Positions 7,873-16,710 of a stretch of DNA of 64,000 nucleotides are shown here, piece after piece. Source of the DNA: Microbacterium sp. SCN 70-27. Lineage in GTDB: Bacteria; Actinomycetota; Actinomycetes; Actinomycetales; Microbacteriaceae. Position numbers and translations under genes: made by a program. A model generated the notes under the pieces. That model saw only the letters and a program-made list of their open reading frames with translations, had not been told where the DNA came from and did not search any database. The DNA lies in the NCBI GenBank assembly GCA_001724425.1, contig MEEK01000008.1, positions 72,270 through 136,269 on the forward strand. The letters are read 5' to 3'. Numbering within the stretch: position 1 is the first letter of the stretch; the number at the start of each line of letters is the position of its first letter.

Positions 7873-8496
7873 ATGGCCCCCGTCTTCTCGCACGGCGATC
7901 TGCGCCTGTATCTGCTGAGCCTCCTCGACGAGTCGCCGCGACACGGCTACGACCTCATGCAGGCCCTGTCGGACCGCACCGGCGGCACCTACACGCCGAG
8001 CGCCGGCACCGTCTATCCCCGCCTCGCGAAGCTCGAGGAGGAGGGGCTTGTCACCAAGACCGTCGACGGGCGGAAGACCGTCTACGAGATCACCGACGCG
8101 GGGCGCGCAGAAGTGGCCGCACGTGCCAGTGACCTGGCGGGCATCGAGGCAGGACTCGCCGACAGTGTGCGCCTCATCGCCGACGAGGTGCGCGGGAGCG
8201 TGCGCGAGGCGATGAAGAGCCTCCGGGCCGACCTCGCCTCCGCCGCGCGCGCCGATCAGGATGCCGCGCAGCGGCGCTCCGAGTCCGCGGCAGCCACCGA
8301 GGATGCCTCGCGGAGCGAATCACGTGAGCAGGTGCGGCGGGCCGAGAGCCTCGTCGCGGAGTTCCGCGCGAACGTCCGGGCCGATCTGCGCACCCATGTC
8401 GCGCACGGCGGCGCAGTCGCGGCATCCGTCGTCGACGATCTGGCCCGCGCCCTCGACGAGGCATCCCGCTCGCTCATCCGGTCGCTCCGCGGCTGA
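7873..8496 (+). CDS. PadR-family transcriptional regulator
   Basis: 207 residues from the ATG at 7873, one base after the DUF4097 stop; longer readings would run back into that gene. Residues 1-80 form the PadR winged helix (LLDESPRHGYDLMQAL, then TYTPSAGTVYPRLAKLEEEGLV), and the rest is a long, charged, Ala/Arg-rich helical region that extends the usual dimerisation coiled coil. It probably represses its own operon through the GATATATC dyads upstream of 6996. Confidence 0.92.
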   Translation: MAPVFSHGDLRLYLLSLLDESPRHGYDLMQALSDRTGGTYTPSAGTVYPRLAKLEEEGLVTKTVDGRKTVYEITDAGRAEVAARASDLAGIEAGLADSVRLIADEVRGSVREAMKSLRADLASAARADQDAAQRRSESAAATEDASRSESREQVRRAESLVAEFRANVRADLRTHVAHGGAVAASVVDDLARALDEASRSLIRSLRG

Positions 8497-8530
8497 GTGT
8501 CGCCGTCACCCGCGGCGGGGAGCCCGCGCC

Positions 8531-9058
8531 TCACCCCTGGGGCCAGAGCTCCTCGTCGTCGGCGACGGGCTGCTCGAGGGGAACCACGAGGATGGGCCTC
8601 GACTGACGGTGCGCGAGCCGCGCGGCGACCGACCCCGTGAAGAACTCACGGATGGACTCGCCGAAGCCGCGGCGCCGCGTACCGACCACGATGAGGCGGG
8701 CCTGGGACTGCTCTCCGAGATGCTTGATCGCAAGCGCCGGATCTCCGACGAGTTGATACACCGACCAGTCCAGGCCGTCGGTGCCGGATGCCCCGAACTC
8801 CGCCGTCGCGGCTTCGGTCACCTCACGCAGTTGGGTCTCTCCCGAGGCGATGTCGAGATCGATCGGCGCCGAGTGGACGTAGCCGTCGGGGTCCTCATAG
8901 GTGACGAAGCGCGTGACATCCACGTGCACCACGATGAGCGGCGACCCGAGCAGTCGCGCGTAGCGGGCCGCTTCCCGCAGGACGCGGGCCGGCTGACCGG
9001 GAATCACCCCCACGATCACCGCGTGCGCCGGGGCATCGTGCGGCTCGGTTTGCGCCAT
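8531..9058 (-). CDS. Universal stress protein, UspA family
   Basis: 175 residues from the ATG at 9058, which has GGAGG just upstream. A single Usp domain is seen: the N-terminal AVIVGVIPGQPARVLREAARYA strand-helix, and the C-terminal ATP-binding loop VVGTRRRGFGE followed by GSVAARLAHRQSRPILVVP, which fits the G-2x-G-9x-G-S/T signature. Such proteins bind ATP and help survival under stress. It stands alone, divergent from the DUF3073 gene. Confidence 0.92.
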   Translation of the reverse strand: MAQTEPHDAPAHAVIVGVIPGQPARVLREAARYARLLGSPLIVVHVDVTRFVTYEDPDGYVHSAPIDLDIASGETQLREVTEAATAEFGASGTDGLDWSVYQLVGDPALAIKHLGEQSQARLIVVGTRRRGFGESIREFFTGSVAARLAHRQSRPILVVPLEQPVADDEELWPQG

Positions 9059-9245
9059 GGCATCCTCCGTTCGACGGCACGGTCGGACCCGATAACCGCG
9101 AGGGTCGCAGGGCCCCGTGTTATCCTGAATGCTACTCTTCCCGGCTCGACGCCGGATCGTGAATGCATCGCGAATGCACCGGATGCAATGGGTACGTGCG
9201 AAAGCAGCCGCACTCCCCAGGACGTCAGAAATGAGGGGGTCTCGC

Positions 9246-9434
9246 ATGGGGCGTGGCCGTCAGAAGGCGAAGCACACCAAGATCGCCCGTGAACTGAAGT
9301 ACGACACGTACAACGTGAACTTCGGCGCGCTCGAGAAAGAGCTCGGTCACCACGAGGACGACCCGTACGTCGACAAGTGGGCCGATCAGTACGACGACGA
9401 GGACGAGGACGACAGCAAGCTCGCCACCGCCTGA
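9246..9434 (+). CDS. DUF3073 family protein
   Basis: 62 residues beginning MGRGRQKAKHTKIARELKY and ending in an Asp/Glu-rich acidic tail, the complete pattern of DUF3073, a small protein confined to Actinobacteria and of unknown function. The basic head and acidic tail suggest a nucleic-acid or ribosome-associated role, but this is inference. GAGGGGG ribosome site upstream. It is a good taxonomic marker. Confidence 0.9.
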   Translation: MGRGRQKAKHTKIARELKYDTYNVNFGALEKELGHHEDDPYVDKWADQYDDEDEDDSKLATA

Positions 9435-9446
9435 CCGGCGGCCGCG

Positions 9447-10691
9447 TCACCACCGCCGTGCGGTGCGCTTCTCCCACTCGCCTTCGATGGTGCTCGTGTG
9501 CGTCACGACGTACCCGGCCGGCACGGTGAACAGGAACAGCGCACCCAGGACGAGCAGCGGCACCTGCCAGCCGCCCGTCGCCTCGTGCAGGATCGCGAAC
9601 GCGAGCGGGAACAGCGCCGCGATCGCGTAGCCGAGGCTCTGCGTGAAGCTCGACAGCGCGACGGCGCCCTCATGGGTGCGCGAACGGCGCTGGATCATCA
9701 CGAGCACGCCCGGGAAGAGCCCCTGGGGGATGCCGAGGAGCACGACCCAGAGCACGGTCGCGGCGGTGGGGGCGAGGACGAGCCCGAGGACTCCGGCCAT
9801 CCCGGCCACGAGTGCGACACCGTAGACGAGACCGGTGCGATTCCAGCGGACGATCGCGATCGGCACGAGGATCGACCACGGCAGGCCCATCGCGCCGAAC
9901 AGCGACAGCAGTGCGCCCGCCGTCGCGTGGTCGACGTGGGCGATGTCGACGAGCACGACCGGCAGCCACGCGAAGCACACGTACACGCTCGCCGAGGAGA
10001 TCGCGAAGCTCACGGCGAGCGCCCACGCGAGCGGAATCCGCGTCAGCCGCCCGAGCACGCGCGGCGTCGGCTCGTCGACGTCGATCCCCGGTTCGTCGCT
10101 CGTCGCCGCACGGGCGTCGCGGGCGAGCTGCACGATCCACGGCACGATCGCCGCCGCCGCGAACACCGACCACAGGCCCAGCGAGAAGCGCCAGCCCGAG
10201 GCATCCGCGACCGGCACGGCGACGAGCGGCGGCACGAATGCCGCCACCGCGAGCAGTGACGAGTAAAGGGCAGTCATCGCCCCGATCCGGTCGGGGAAGT
10301 ACTTCTTGATGAGCGGCGGCAGCACGACGTTGCCGACCCCCACGGCGGCGAACAGCACGGTCGTCGCGATCAGCAGGACGATCGCGTCGCTCGCGAGGGC
10401 GCGCCAGACCATCGCGGCCGTCGCGACGAGCATGGATGCCGCCGCAAGCCGTTCCAGGCCGAAGCGCCGCTCCAGCGCCGGCGTCACGATGCCGAAGACC
10501 GCGAAGCAGACGGGCGGTGCGGCCCCGATGAGCCCGACGACCGCGGTCGGCACGGTGAACTCGGCATTCACCTCGGCGAGGATCGGCGAGAGGGACGCCA
10601 CCGCCGACCGGAGCGAGAACGCCGTCAGCACGATGCCGAGGAGCGCGAGCGCCCTCCCCCGCCACAGTGAGCGGGCTGGGAGGTCTGTCAC
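9447..10691 (-). CDS. MFS transporter, CynX/NimT (cyanate-nitroimidazole) type
   Basis: 414 residues with twelve predicted membrane helices. The start (RALALLGIVLTAFSLRSAVASLSPIL) and the motif GNVVLPPLIKKYFPDR in the first half are typical of the CynX/NimT branch, annotated as cyanate or nitroimidazole transporters though most members have no proven substrate. GTG start preceded seven bases upstream by TAGGCT (10699-10704) and no Shine-Dalgarno box, so the transcript is probably leaderless. Convergent with DUF3073. Confidence 0.88.
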   Translation of the reverse strand: MTDLPARSLWRGRALALLGIVLTAFSLRSAVASLSPILAEVNAEFTVPTAVVGLIGAAPPVCFAVFGIVTPALERRFGLERLAAASMLVATAAMVWRALASDAIVLLIATTVLFAAVGVGNVVLPPLIKKYFPDRIGAMTALYSSLLAVAAFVPPLVAVPVADASGWRFSLGLWSVFAAAAIVPWIVQLARDARAATSDEPGIDVDEPTPRVLGRLTRIPLAWALAVSFAISSASVYVCFAWLPVVLVDIAHVDHATAGALLSLFGAMGLPWSILVPIAIVRWNRTGLVYGVALVAGMAGVLGLVLAPTAATVLWVVLLGIPQGLFPGVLVMIQRRSRTHEGAVALSSFTQSLGYAIAALFPLAFAILHEATGGWQVPLLVLGALFLFTVPAGYVVTHTSTIEGEWEKRTARRW

Positions 10692-10730
10692 TCGATCCAG
10701 CCTAGGCCCGCCCCGGGGTGTGGGGGCCGG

Positions 10731-12194
10731 TCAGCTCTCCTGCGTGCCCTCGACCCAGGCGAGGTATTCGTCGGTGACGGTCCCGGTGACGTAGCGGCCG
10801 TCGAAGCAGCTCATGTCGAGGTCTTCGACGTCGGGCGCGCCCTCGAGGATCGCGGCCTTGAGGTCGTCGATCTCCTGGTAGACCATGTAGTCCGCGCCGA
10901 GCTCCTCGGCGATCTCGGGGATCGTCCGGCCGTGGGCGACGAGCTCGTGGCGCGAGGGCATGTTGATGCCGTACACGTGCGGGTAGCGCACGGGCGGCGC
11001 CGCCGACGCGAACGTGACGCTCTTGGCACCGGCATCCCGCGCCATCTGGATGATCTCCTTGGAGGTCGTCCCGCGCACGATCGAGTCGTCGATCAGGAGC
11101 ACGTTCTTGCCCTTGAACTCGCTCGACATGGCGTTGAGCTTCTGGCGGACGCTCTTCTTGCGCACCGCCTGCCCCGGCATGATGAACGTGCGCCCGATGT
11201 AGCGGTTCTTGTAGAAGCCCTCGCGGTATTCGATGCCGAGCTTGCGCGCGACCTGCATCGCGGCGGGGCGCGACGAATCCGGGATCGGCATGACGACGTC
11301 GATCGTCCCCTTGGGGGTGTACTTCGCGATCGTGTCCGCGAGGCGGTCGCCCATGCGCAGCCGCGCCTCGTAGACGGAGATCCCGTTCATCACCGAGTCG
11401 GGGCGGGCGAGGTACACGTACTCGAACGAGCAGGGCACGAGCTTCGGGTCGGCCGCGCACTGCTGCGTGTGCAGCCTGCCCTCGAGGTCGATGAACACGG
11501 CCTCCCCGGGCTCGACGTCGCGCACGACCTCGAAGCCGCCGTTCTCGAGCACGAGCGACTCGGAGGTGACGACCCACTCGTAGCGTCCGTCCTCGGTGCG
11601 GCGCGTGCCGAGGATGAGCGGGCGGATGCCGAAGGGATCGCGGAAGGCCAGCAGCCCGTAGCCCGCGATCAGGGCGATGGCCGCGTACGACCCTTCGACG
11701 CGCTCATGGACGCGCGTGACGGCCTGGAAGATCTGCGCGGGGTCGAGGTCGAGACCCGAGATGGATGCCTGCAACTCGTTCGCGAGGACGTTGACGAGCA
11801 GTTCGGTGTCGGAGCTCGTGTTGAGGTGCCGGCGATCGGTGTGGAAGAGCTCCTGCGTGAGCTCCCGCGTGTTGGTGAGGTTGCCGTTGTGCACGAGCAC
11901 GATCCCGTAGGGCGCGTTGACGTAGAACGGCTGCGCCTCTTCTTCGCTCGAGGCGGTGCCCTTCGTGGCGTAGCGCACGTGCCCGAGCCCGATCGTGCCG
12001 AGCAGCGCCCGCATGTCGCGCGTGCGGAACGCCTCGCGCACCTGCCCCTTGGCCTTGAACAGGTGGAAGACGCCGTTCGGCTCGGCCGTCGCGATGCCGG
12101 TCGAGTCCTGGCCGCGGTGCTGCAGCAGGAGCAGGGAGTCGTAGATCTCCTGGTTGACGTTCGCCTGACCGACGACGCCCACGATTCCGCACAT
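10731..12194 (-). CDS. purF: Amidophosphoribosyltransferase
   Basis: 487 residues. PurF makes 5-phosphoribosylamine from PRPP and glutamine, the first committed step of purine synthesis. The sequence begins MCGIVGVVGQ, so Cys2 is the glutaminase nucleophile and there is no propeptide; YATKGTASSEEEAQPF and HNGNLTNT belong to the Ntn domain, and LLIDDSIVRGTTS is the PRPP loop. The C-terminal MSCFDGRYVTG is also conserved. It follows purM by nine bases and is surely cotranscribed with it. Confidence 0.98.
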   Translation of the reverse strand: MCGIVGVVGQANVNQEIYDSLLLLQHRGQDSTGIATAEPNGVFHLFKAKGQVREAFRTRDMRALLGTIGLGHVRYATKGTASSEEEAQPFYVNAPYGIVLVHNGNLTNTRELTQELFHTDRRHLNTSSDTELLVNVLANELQASISGLDLDPAQIFQAVTRVHERVEGSYAAIALIAGYGLLAFRDPFGIRPLILGTRRTEDGRYEWVVTSESLVLENGGFEVVRDVEPGEAVFIDLEGRLHTQQCAADPKLVPCSFEYVYLARPDSVMNGISVYEARLRMGDRLADTIAKYTPKGTIDVVMPIPDSSRPAAMQVARKLGIEYREGFYKNRYIGRTFIMPGQAVRKKSVRQKLNAMSSEFKGKNVLLIDDSIVRGTTSKEIIQMARDAGAKSVTFASAAPPVRYPHVYGINMPSRHELVAHGRTIPEIAEELGADYMVYQEIDDLKAAILEGAPDVEDLDMSCFDGRYVTGTVTDEYLAWVEGTQES

Positions 12195-12203
12195 TGGTGT
12201 TGC

Positions 12204-13325
12204 TCAGTCCGTTTCTGCGTAGGCGCCGACAAGACGCACGGCGCCTCCGTCGACACCCTTCGCGCCCTGCTCGAAGTGTCCGTGGTCATCGCTCGGCAGC
12301 GCTCCGTCGTGGACCGTGCCGACCTGCCACGTGGCGATGCCCTCGGAGGCGAGGGCGGCGATCGCGGCATCCGCCTGGTCCGCGGCGACGACGGCGAGGA
12401 AGCCGATGCCGAGGTTCCAGGTGCCCTCCGTGCTCTCGAGGTCGAGCCCGCCGAGATCGGCGAGCACGCGGAACACCGGCGACGGCGACCACGTCGAGCG
12501 GTCGACCTCGACCCACGACCCGACCGGCAGCACGCGCGCGAGGTTCGCGGCGATGCCCCCGCCCGTGACGTGGCTCAACGAGTGGACGGCACCGGGCACC
12601 TTCTCGAGCAGGCGCAGGAGCGGCAGCGTGTACAGGCGTGTGGGCTCGAGGAGCTCCTCGCCCCACGTGCGACCGAAGTCCGCGGCATCCGCCCCGTAGG
12701 TGATGCCGTTCCGGCTGACGATGTGTCGGATGAGCGAGTAGCCGTTGGAGTGCGGGCCGCTGGATGCCAGGGCGAGGACGACATCGCCCGTGCGCACGCG
12801 CTCGGCGCCGAGCACGGATCCCGCCTCGACGACGCCCGTCGCCGCTCCCGCGACGTCGTAGTCGTTCACGCCGAGAAGGCCCGGATGCTCGGCCGTCTCG
12901 CCGCCGACGAGCGCCGTGCCGGTCTGCTCGCACCCGAGCGCGATGCCGCGGACGATGTCGGCGATGCGCTCCGGGAAGACCTTGCCGCACGCGATGTAGT
13001 CGGTCATGAAGAGGGGCTTCGCGCCGACCACGACGATGTCGTCGACGACCATGCCGACGAGGTCCTGACCGATCGTGTCATGCTTGTCGATCGCCTGCGC
13101 GATCGCGACCTTCGTGCCCACGCCGTCGGTGCTCGAGGCGAGCAGCGGCTTCGTGTAGGACAGGAGGGCACTCGCGTCGAAGAGGCCCGCGAACCCGCCG
13201 ACGCCGCCGAGGACCTCCGGCCCGTGGGTGCGACGAACGGCCGACTTCATCAGTTCGACGGCGAGATCTCCCGCCGCGGTGTCGACGCCGGCTTCGGAAT
13301 AGGGGTTCGGTGGGGCTTCAGCCAC
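12204..13325 (-). CDS. purM: Phosphoribosylformylglycinamidine cyclo-ligase (AIR synthetase)
   Basis: 373 residues, normal for PurM, which closes FGAM to AIR with ATP. Visible motifs are YSEAGVDTAAGD at the start, LLASSTDGVGTKV, the Gly-rich GGETAEHPG and the C-terminal HVTGGGIAANLARVLP. The GTG start at 13325 lies six bases after a TAGGCT box (13332-13337) with no ribosome-binding site, so this is probably a leaderless message that continues into purF. Confidence 0.98.
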   Translation of the reverse strand: MAEAPPNPYSEAGVDTAAGDLAVELMKSAVRRTHGPEVLGGVGGFAGLFDASALLSYTKPLLASSTDGVGTKVAIAQAIDKHDTIGQDLVGMVVDDIVVVGAKPLFMTDYIACGKVFPERIADIVRGIALGCEQTGTALVGGETAEHPGLLGVNDYDVAGAATGVVEAGSVLGAERVRTGDVVLALASSGPHSNGYSLIRHIVSRNGITYGADAADFGRTWGEELLEPTRLYTLPLLRLLEKVPGAVHSLSHVTGGGIAANLARVLPVGSWVEVDRSTWSPSPVFRVLADLGGLDLESTEGTWNLGIGFLAVVAADQADAAIAALASEGIATWQVGTVHDGALPSDDHGHFEQGAKGVDGGAVRLVGAYAETD

Positions 13326-13427
13326 GCGAACAGCCTACCGGGCGGAAGGAGGGCAGCGGCGCCCGCCCGACCCGCCGCGGACCCCTCTCCGGGACTCGCC
13401 ACGGACCCCGCTGCTAGGTTCACTGGC

Positions 13428-13841
13428 ATGCGAACGCGTCGCTTGCCCGCCCTCGCGGTCCTGGCTGCGTCCATCGCGCTCACGGGATGCGCCTCGCAGC
13501 CGGTCGCCTGCCCGGCGATCGGCTTCGTCTACACCGACCCGGTGATCGTGCAGATCGATCCCACCGTCGTGGGCGCCGGAACCGTGGCCGCCTGTCTCGG
13601 CGAGGGCTGTCAGCCGATCGCCCTCGAATCCACCGCTCGCGGCAGGTGGGAGGTTCCGCCCGAACCGCCTTTCGCGCCGAAGGACACCATCGGCGTCGAC
13701 CCGGGTGCCGGCATCCGCATCGCCGTCCTCGACGCCGCGGGCACCACCGTGCGCGACGAGTGGTTCGAGATTCCGTACACGTCCCGCTCGAACGGCGCGT
13801 GCCCCGCGCCGGTCGAGTTCCAGCCGGTCGTGGTCTCGTAA
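13428..13841 (+). CDS. Small secreted lipoprotein, unknown function
   Basis: 137 residues. A 20-residue signal peptide ends in the lipobox LTGC, so the protein should be lipidated and anchored outside the membrane. The mature part is about 115 residues, with a Cys pair in AACLGEGC and further Cys residues that could form disulfides; the pattern of strands suggests a small beta domain. No family recognised. TAGGTT (13415-13420) seven bases before the ATG suggests a leaderless transcript. Confidence 0.8.
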   Translation: MRTRRLPALAVLAASIALTGCASQPVACPAIGFVYTDPVIVQIDPTVVGAGTVAACLGEGCQPIALESTARGRWEVPPEPPFAPKDTIGVDPGAGIRIAVLDAAGTTVRDEWFEIPYTSRSNGACPAPVEFQPVVVS

Positions 13842-13859
13842 CCGCGGCTTGCGCTCGCG

Positions 13860-14366
13860 TCAGGGCGCTTGGAGTGTTGCCCGGGCGTCGGCGGTGAGGA
13901 GGTAGAGCGTGTGGTTGGTGCCGGGGAATCGTGTGAAGCCGAAGCGTTCGTAGAAGGGCACGACGTCTTCGGTGAGCGCGTGGACGAGGATCGCGCGGAT
14001 CCCGATGGTTTCGGCGGCGGCGATCGCGCGGGCGGTGGCGTGTTGGAGGAGGGATCGGCCGAGACCGATGTTCGAGTAGCGGGTGTCGACGGCGAGTCGG
14101 CCGAGCAGGACGACGGGTATCGGGTCGGGCTGATAGCGGCCGAGCGTGGTGGGCGCGTCCTGTTGGGAGAGGGAACTCGAGGACAGGCAGTAGTAGCCCG
14201 CGACGGCACCGATCTCCGTGACGGACACGAACGTTCGCGATGCTCCGCTCTTCTCGTTGTTGCGCGCGCGGCCGCGCAGCCATTGGTCGAGAGCGTCGAC
14301 GCCGCAACTGAAATCTGAGAGCGGATCTCCCGCGGCGATCGGCCTGGGTGTGCGGAACTCAGTCAA
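13860..14366 (-). CDS. GNAT acetyltransferase toxin, TacT/AtaT type
   Basis: 168 residues, single GNAT domain. It opens with a FSCGVDALDQWLRGRA segment characteristic of TacT-like toxins, has the acetyl-CoA loop RYSNIGLGRSLL, and ends with PFYERFGFTRFPG, whose Tyr is the likely catalytic residue. These toxins acetylate the amino acid on charged tRNA and stop translation. The gene overlaps the upstream DUF1778 antitoxin by eight bases, the usual order for this toxin-antitoxin class. Confidence 0.92.
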   Translation of the reverse strand: MTEFRTPRPIAAGDPLSDFSCGVDALDQWLRGRARNNEKSGASRTFVSVTEIGAVAGYYCLSSSSLSQQDAPTTLGRYQPDPIPVVLLGRLAVDTRYSNIGLGRSLLQHATARAIAAAETIGIRAILVHALTEDVVPFYERFGFTRFPGTNHTLYLLTADARATLQAP

Positions 14367-14634
14367 CGAAGACAGGGGAACGGGTCAGGAGCTCGCGTAG
14401 GCCCTCGATGGGCTGTGCGGGCCGTTCGAGGATCTCGACGAACGCGGCGAGGTCTCGCGCGTTCACACGCACCTCGCGTTCGCGTGCGATGACAAGCTCA
14501 GCGCGTTCGGTGAGCGTGGCCAACGAGAAATCGGACAGTGAGCGCCCCTCGATCGCGGCGGCCGTCTCGATGCTCTCCTTCTGCGCGACCGTGGCTCGCA
14601 GCTCGATACGCGCATCCTTCAACGGGGCAGACAT
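14359..14634 (-). CDS. DUF1778 (TacA/AtaR-type) ribbon-helix-helix antitoxin
   Basis: 91 residues. The N terminus KDARIELRATVAQKESIETAA is the strand and first helix of a ribbon-helix-helix DNA-binding domain, followed by RSLSDFSLATLTERAE. The C-terminal FVEILERPAQPIEGLRELL is the segment that wraps around and neutralises the GNAT toxin in known pairs. It probably represses its own promoter through the palindrome upstream of 14634. TACACT seven bases before the ATG and no ribosome site suggest a leaderless start. Confidence 0.92.
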   Translation of the reverse strand: MSAPLKDARIELRATVAQKESIETAAAIEGRSLSDFSLATLTERAELVIAREREVRVNARDLAAFVEILERPAQPIEGLRELLTRSPVFVD

Positions 14635-14641
14635 GCACCCA

Positions 14642-14664
14642 AGTGTACGGCAAATATCCGTACA
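14642..14664 (-). promoter_or_regulatory. Palindromic operator and -10 box of the toxin-antitoxin pair
   Basis: TGTACGG (14644-14650) and CCGTACA (14658-14664) are exact inverted arms with a seven-base AT-rich centre. On the minus strand the proximal arm overlaps a TACACT -10 box (14642-14647) that lies seven bases before the antitoxin ATG, so binding here would block RNA polymerase. Confidence 0.65.
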
Positions 14665-14697
14665 TGGGAGTCTCGTAACCGCGCCATCAGCTCGCGC

Positions 14698-16554
14698 TCA
14701 GTCGGTCGCGGCCGGCGGCTCCTCGCCGAGGCGGCGCAGGACCCGCAGTTCCGTGAGGCGCGGGGTGAGACTGTCGTCCGAGACGATGGCGATGCGTCGG
14801 ACGCCCCATGCGGCATCCGTCGCGGCCAGCGCGACCGTCGCCTCGCCGGCCGTGACATCGTCGACGCGACCGGCCTCGACACCGTCGACCTCGATGCGGA
14901 ACGGATGCCCCGGGGGGGCCGGCTGCCACTGCAGTCGGATCTCGCCGGCGTCGAAGTGCGGGTCGACGACGCGGACGTCGAGCCGGAGCCCTGCGCGCCA
15001 CCGTGTCGCACCGCGAAGCGCCATGACGCTCGGGCCGACGAGCACCGACTCCCACGCCGACCCGTCGGGCAGGCGCTCGGTCCGGACGTTGAGCGGCAGA
15101 TCCAGTTCGACGCTCTCGCCGCCCTGCCACTCGCGGTCGATCACGAGGAATCCGTCCTGTGCGACCGCGGCGACGCTTTCGCCGTCGATGCGCACGTCGA
15201 TGTCCGCGGAGGCCCACGCGGGCACCCGCAGGCGCAGCGCGAACCGCCGCGGCGCCTCCAGCGAGACATCCAGCCGCACGGCGCCCGATGCCGGCAGGTC
15301 GGCGTGCTGCGTGAGGACCAGACCGAAGGCGGGCGCCGTCAGCCGGGCCGGCACGTAGAGCACGACGCCGACACCCGTCTCGTCCTCGACGAAGACGGAG
15401 CGGCCGTGGATCGCGTGGGTCTCCATGCCGGTGCCGACGCAGCACCAGAAGTGCACGCCGGGGCGCGAGTAGATCCGGTAGTGCGCGGGCCGCATCGAGG
15501 AGAAGTAGACGAGCCCGCCGTGCTCGGGGTGGATCGAAGAGAGCAGGTGGTTGAACTCGGCGCGCTCGATCTCATCGAGGTAGGCGGGGTCGCCAGAGCG
15601 CTCGAACAGCAGGCGAGAGAGCTTCACCATGTTGTAGGTGTTGCACGTCTCCGGGCCCTCGCGGTGCTCGACCATGGGAGTGAAGTCGTCGGTGTCGTGG
15701 AAATGCTCCGAGACGCTGTTGCCCCCGATCGACACGCTTCGGCGGGTCGTCACGATGTCCCAGAAGTTCTCCGCCGCGCGGGCGCTGCGATCGTCACCCG
15801 ATACCTCGGCGATGCGGGCGAGGCCGACGAGCTTCGGGATCTGCGTGCTGGCGTGCAGACCCGTGAGCTCGTCGCGACCGGCGGCGAGCGGCTCGGCGAC
15901 GGCGCGGTGGGCGAAGCGGTGCGCCATCGCGAGGTGACGCTCGTCGCCCGTCAGGGCGTACAGGTCGGCGTAGGCCTCGCTCATGCCGCCGAACTCCGTC
16001 TCGAGCATGAGCTCGAACGCGTCGTCGTCGATTCCGGCGGCGAGACCCTCCCACCACTCGGCGAGGCCGAGGACCACGTCGAGGGCGCCCGGCGTGCCGG
16101 CGAGGCGGTGCGCGTCGATCAGCCCCGCGTAGATCTTGTGCAGGTTGTACCAGGGCGCCCAGTGCGCGCGACGGAACGTGTCGGGGCGGATGCCTGTCGC
16201 GACCTCGTCCCAGAGGTCGGCCGAGCGGGGGATGCCCCCGACGTAGCCCGTCCCGAGGTGCCGCTGCGCACGGGCGAGCTCGCCGACCATGTGATCGAGC
16301 ACCGGCACGAGGTCGGTCGCGCCCGCCATCGTCACGGCGTGGGCGGACGCCGACAGGTAGTGGCCGGCCGTGTGCCCGTCGAGACCGCGGCTCTCCCAAT
16401 CGCCGTACGGCTCCGCGACGGGCGGCAGCCCCGCCTCACGGAGGAACGGCGCGAGCAGCCGATCGGCGTCGAGGGCGCGGAGGGCCTCGAGATTGAGGTC
16501 CTGAGCATGACGGAACGGACCATCGAGGAGTTCGACGTTCGTGGAGAATCGCAT
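14698..16554 (-). CDS. Beta-L-arabinofuranosidase, GH127 family
   Basis: 618 residues, a full-length GH127 (HypBA1-like) enzyme that removes terminal beta-L-arabinofuranose from plant glycoproteins and glycans. The alpha/alpha-barrel carries PETCNTYNM (Glu302, Cys304) and FWCCVGTGMETH (Cys371, Cys372), matching the Glu and three-Cys zinc site of HypBA1, where one Cys is the nucleophile. No signal peptide, so it is likely intracellular and acts on imported oligosaccharides. GGAAGGTG box upstream of the ATG. It stands alone without transporter genes. Confidence 0.93.
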   Translation of the reverse strand: MRFSTNVELLDGPFRHAQDLNLEALRALDADRLLAPFLREAGLPPVAEPYGDWESRGLDGHTAGHYLSASAHAVTMAGATDLVPVLDHMVGELARAQRHLGTGYVGGIPRSADLWDEVATGIRPDTFRRAHWAPWYNLHKIYAGLIDAHRLAGTPGALDVVLGLAEWWEGLAAGIDDDAFELMLETEFGGMSEAYADLYALTGDERHLAMAHRFAHRAVAEPLAAGRDELTGLHASTQIPKLVGLARIAEVSGDDRSARAAENFWDIVTTRRSVSIGGNSVSEHFHDTDDFTPMVEHREGPETCNTYNMVKLSRLLFERSGDPAYLDEIERAEFNHLLSSIHPEHGGLVYFSSMRPAHYRIYSRPGVHFWCCVGTGMETHAIHGRSVFVEDETGVGVVLYVPARLTAPAFGLVLTQHADLPASGAVRLDVSLEAPRRFALRLRVPAWASADIDVRIDGESVAAVAQDGFLVIDREWQGGESVELDLPLNVRTERLPDGSAWESVLVGPSVMALRGATRWRAGLRLDVRVVDPHFDAGEIRLQWQPAPPGHPFRIEVDGVEAGRVDDVTAGEATVALAATDAAWGVRRIAIVSDDSLTPRLTELRVLRRLGEEPPAATD

Positions 16555-16710
16555 GTGAGGGCACCTTCCGGGGCACCGTCGGCCATGGTCTGGCAGCTCG
16601 TCGTCGGCGCTCCTCGACGGCGATCATCGCAGGGACCGGCACACCAGAGCGCACAGTTGCGCAATAAACCATCCCGCCTGCGGATGCACGCCGTTCTCTA
16701 GGATGGCCGC

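Noticed and set aside
10932-13427. Long plus-strand frame running into the lipoprotein gene
   Set aside because: It is antisense to purF and purM; only the part from the ATG at 13428, with a signal peptide and lipobox, is a gene.
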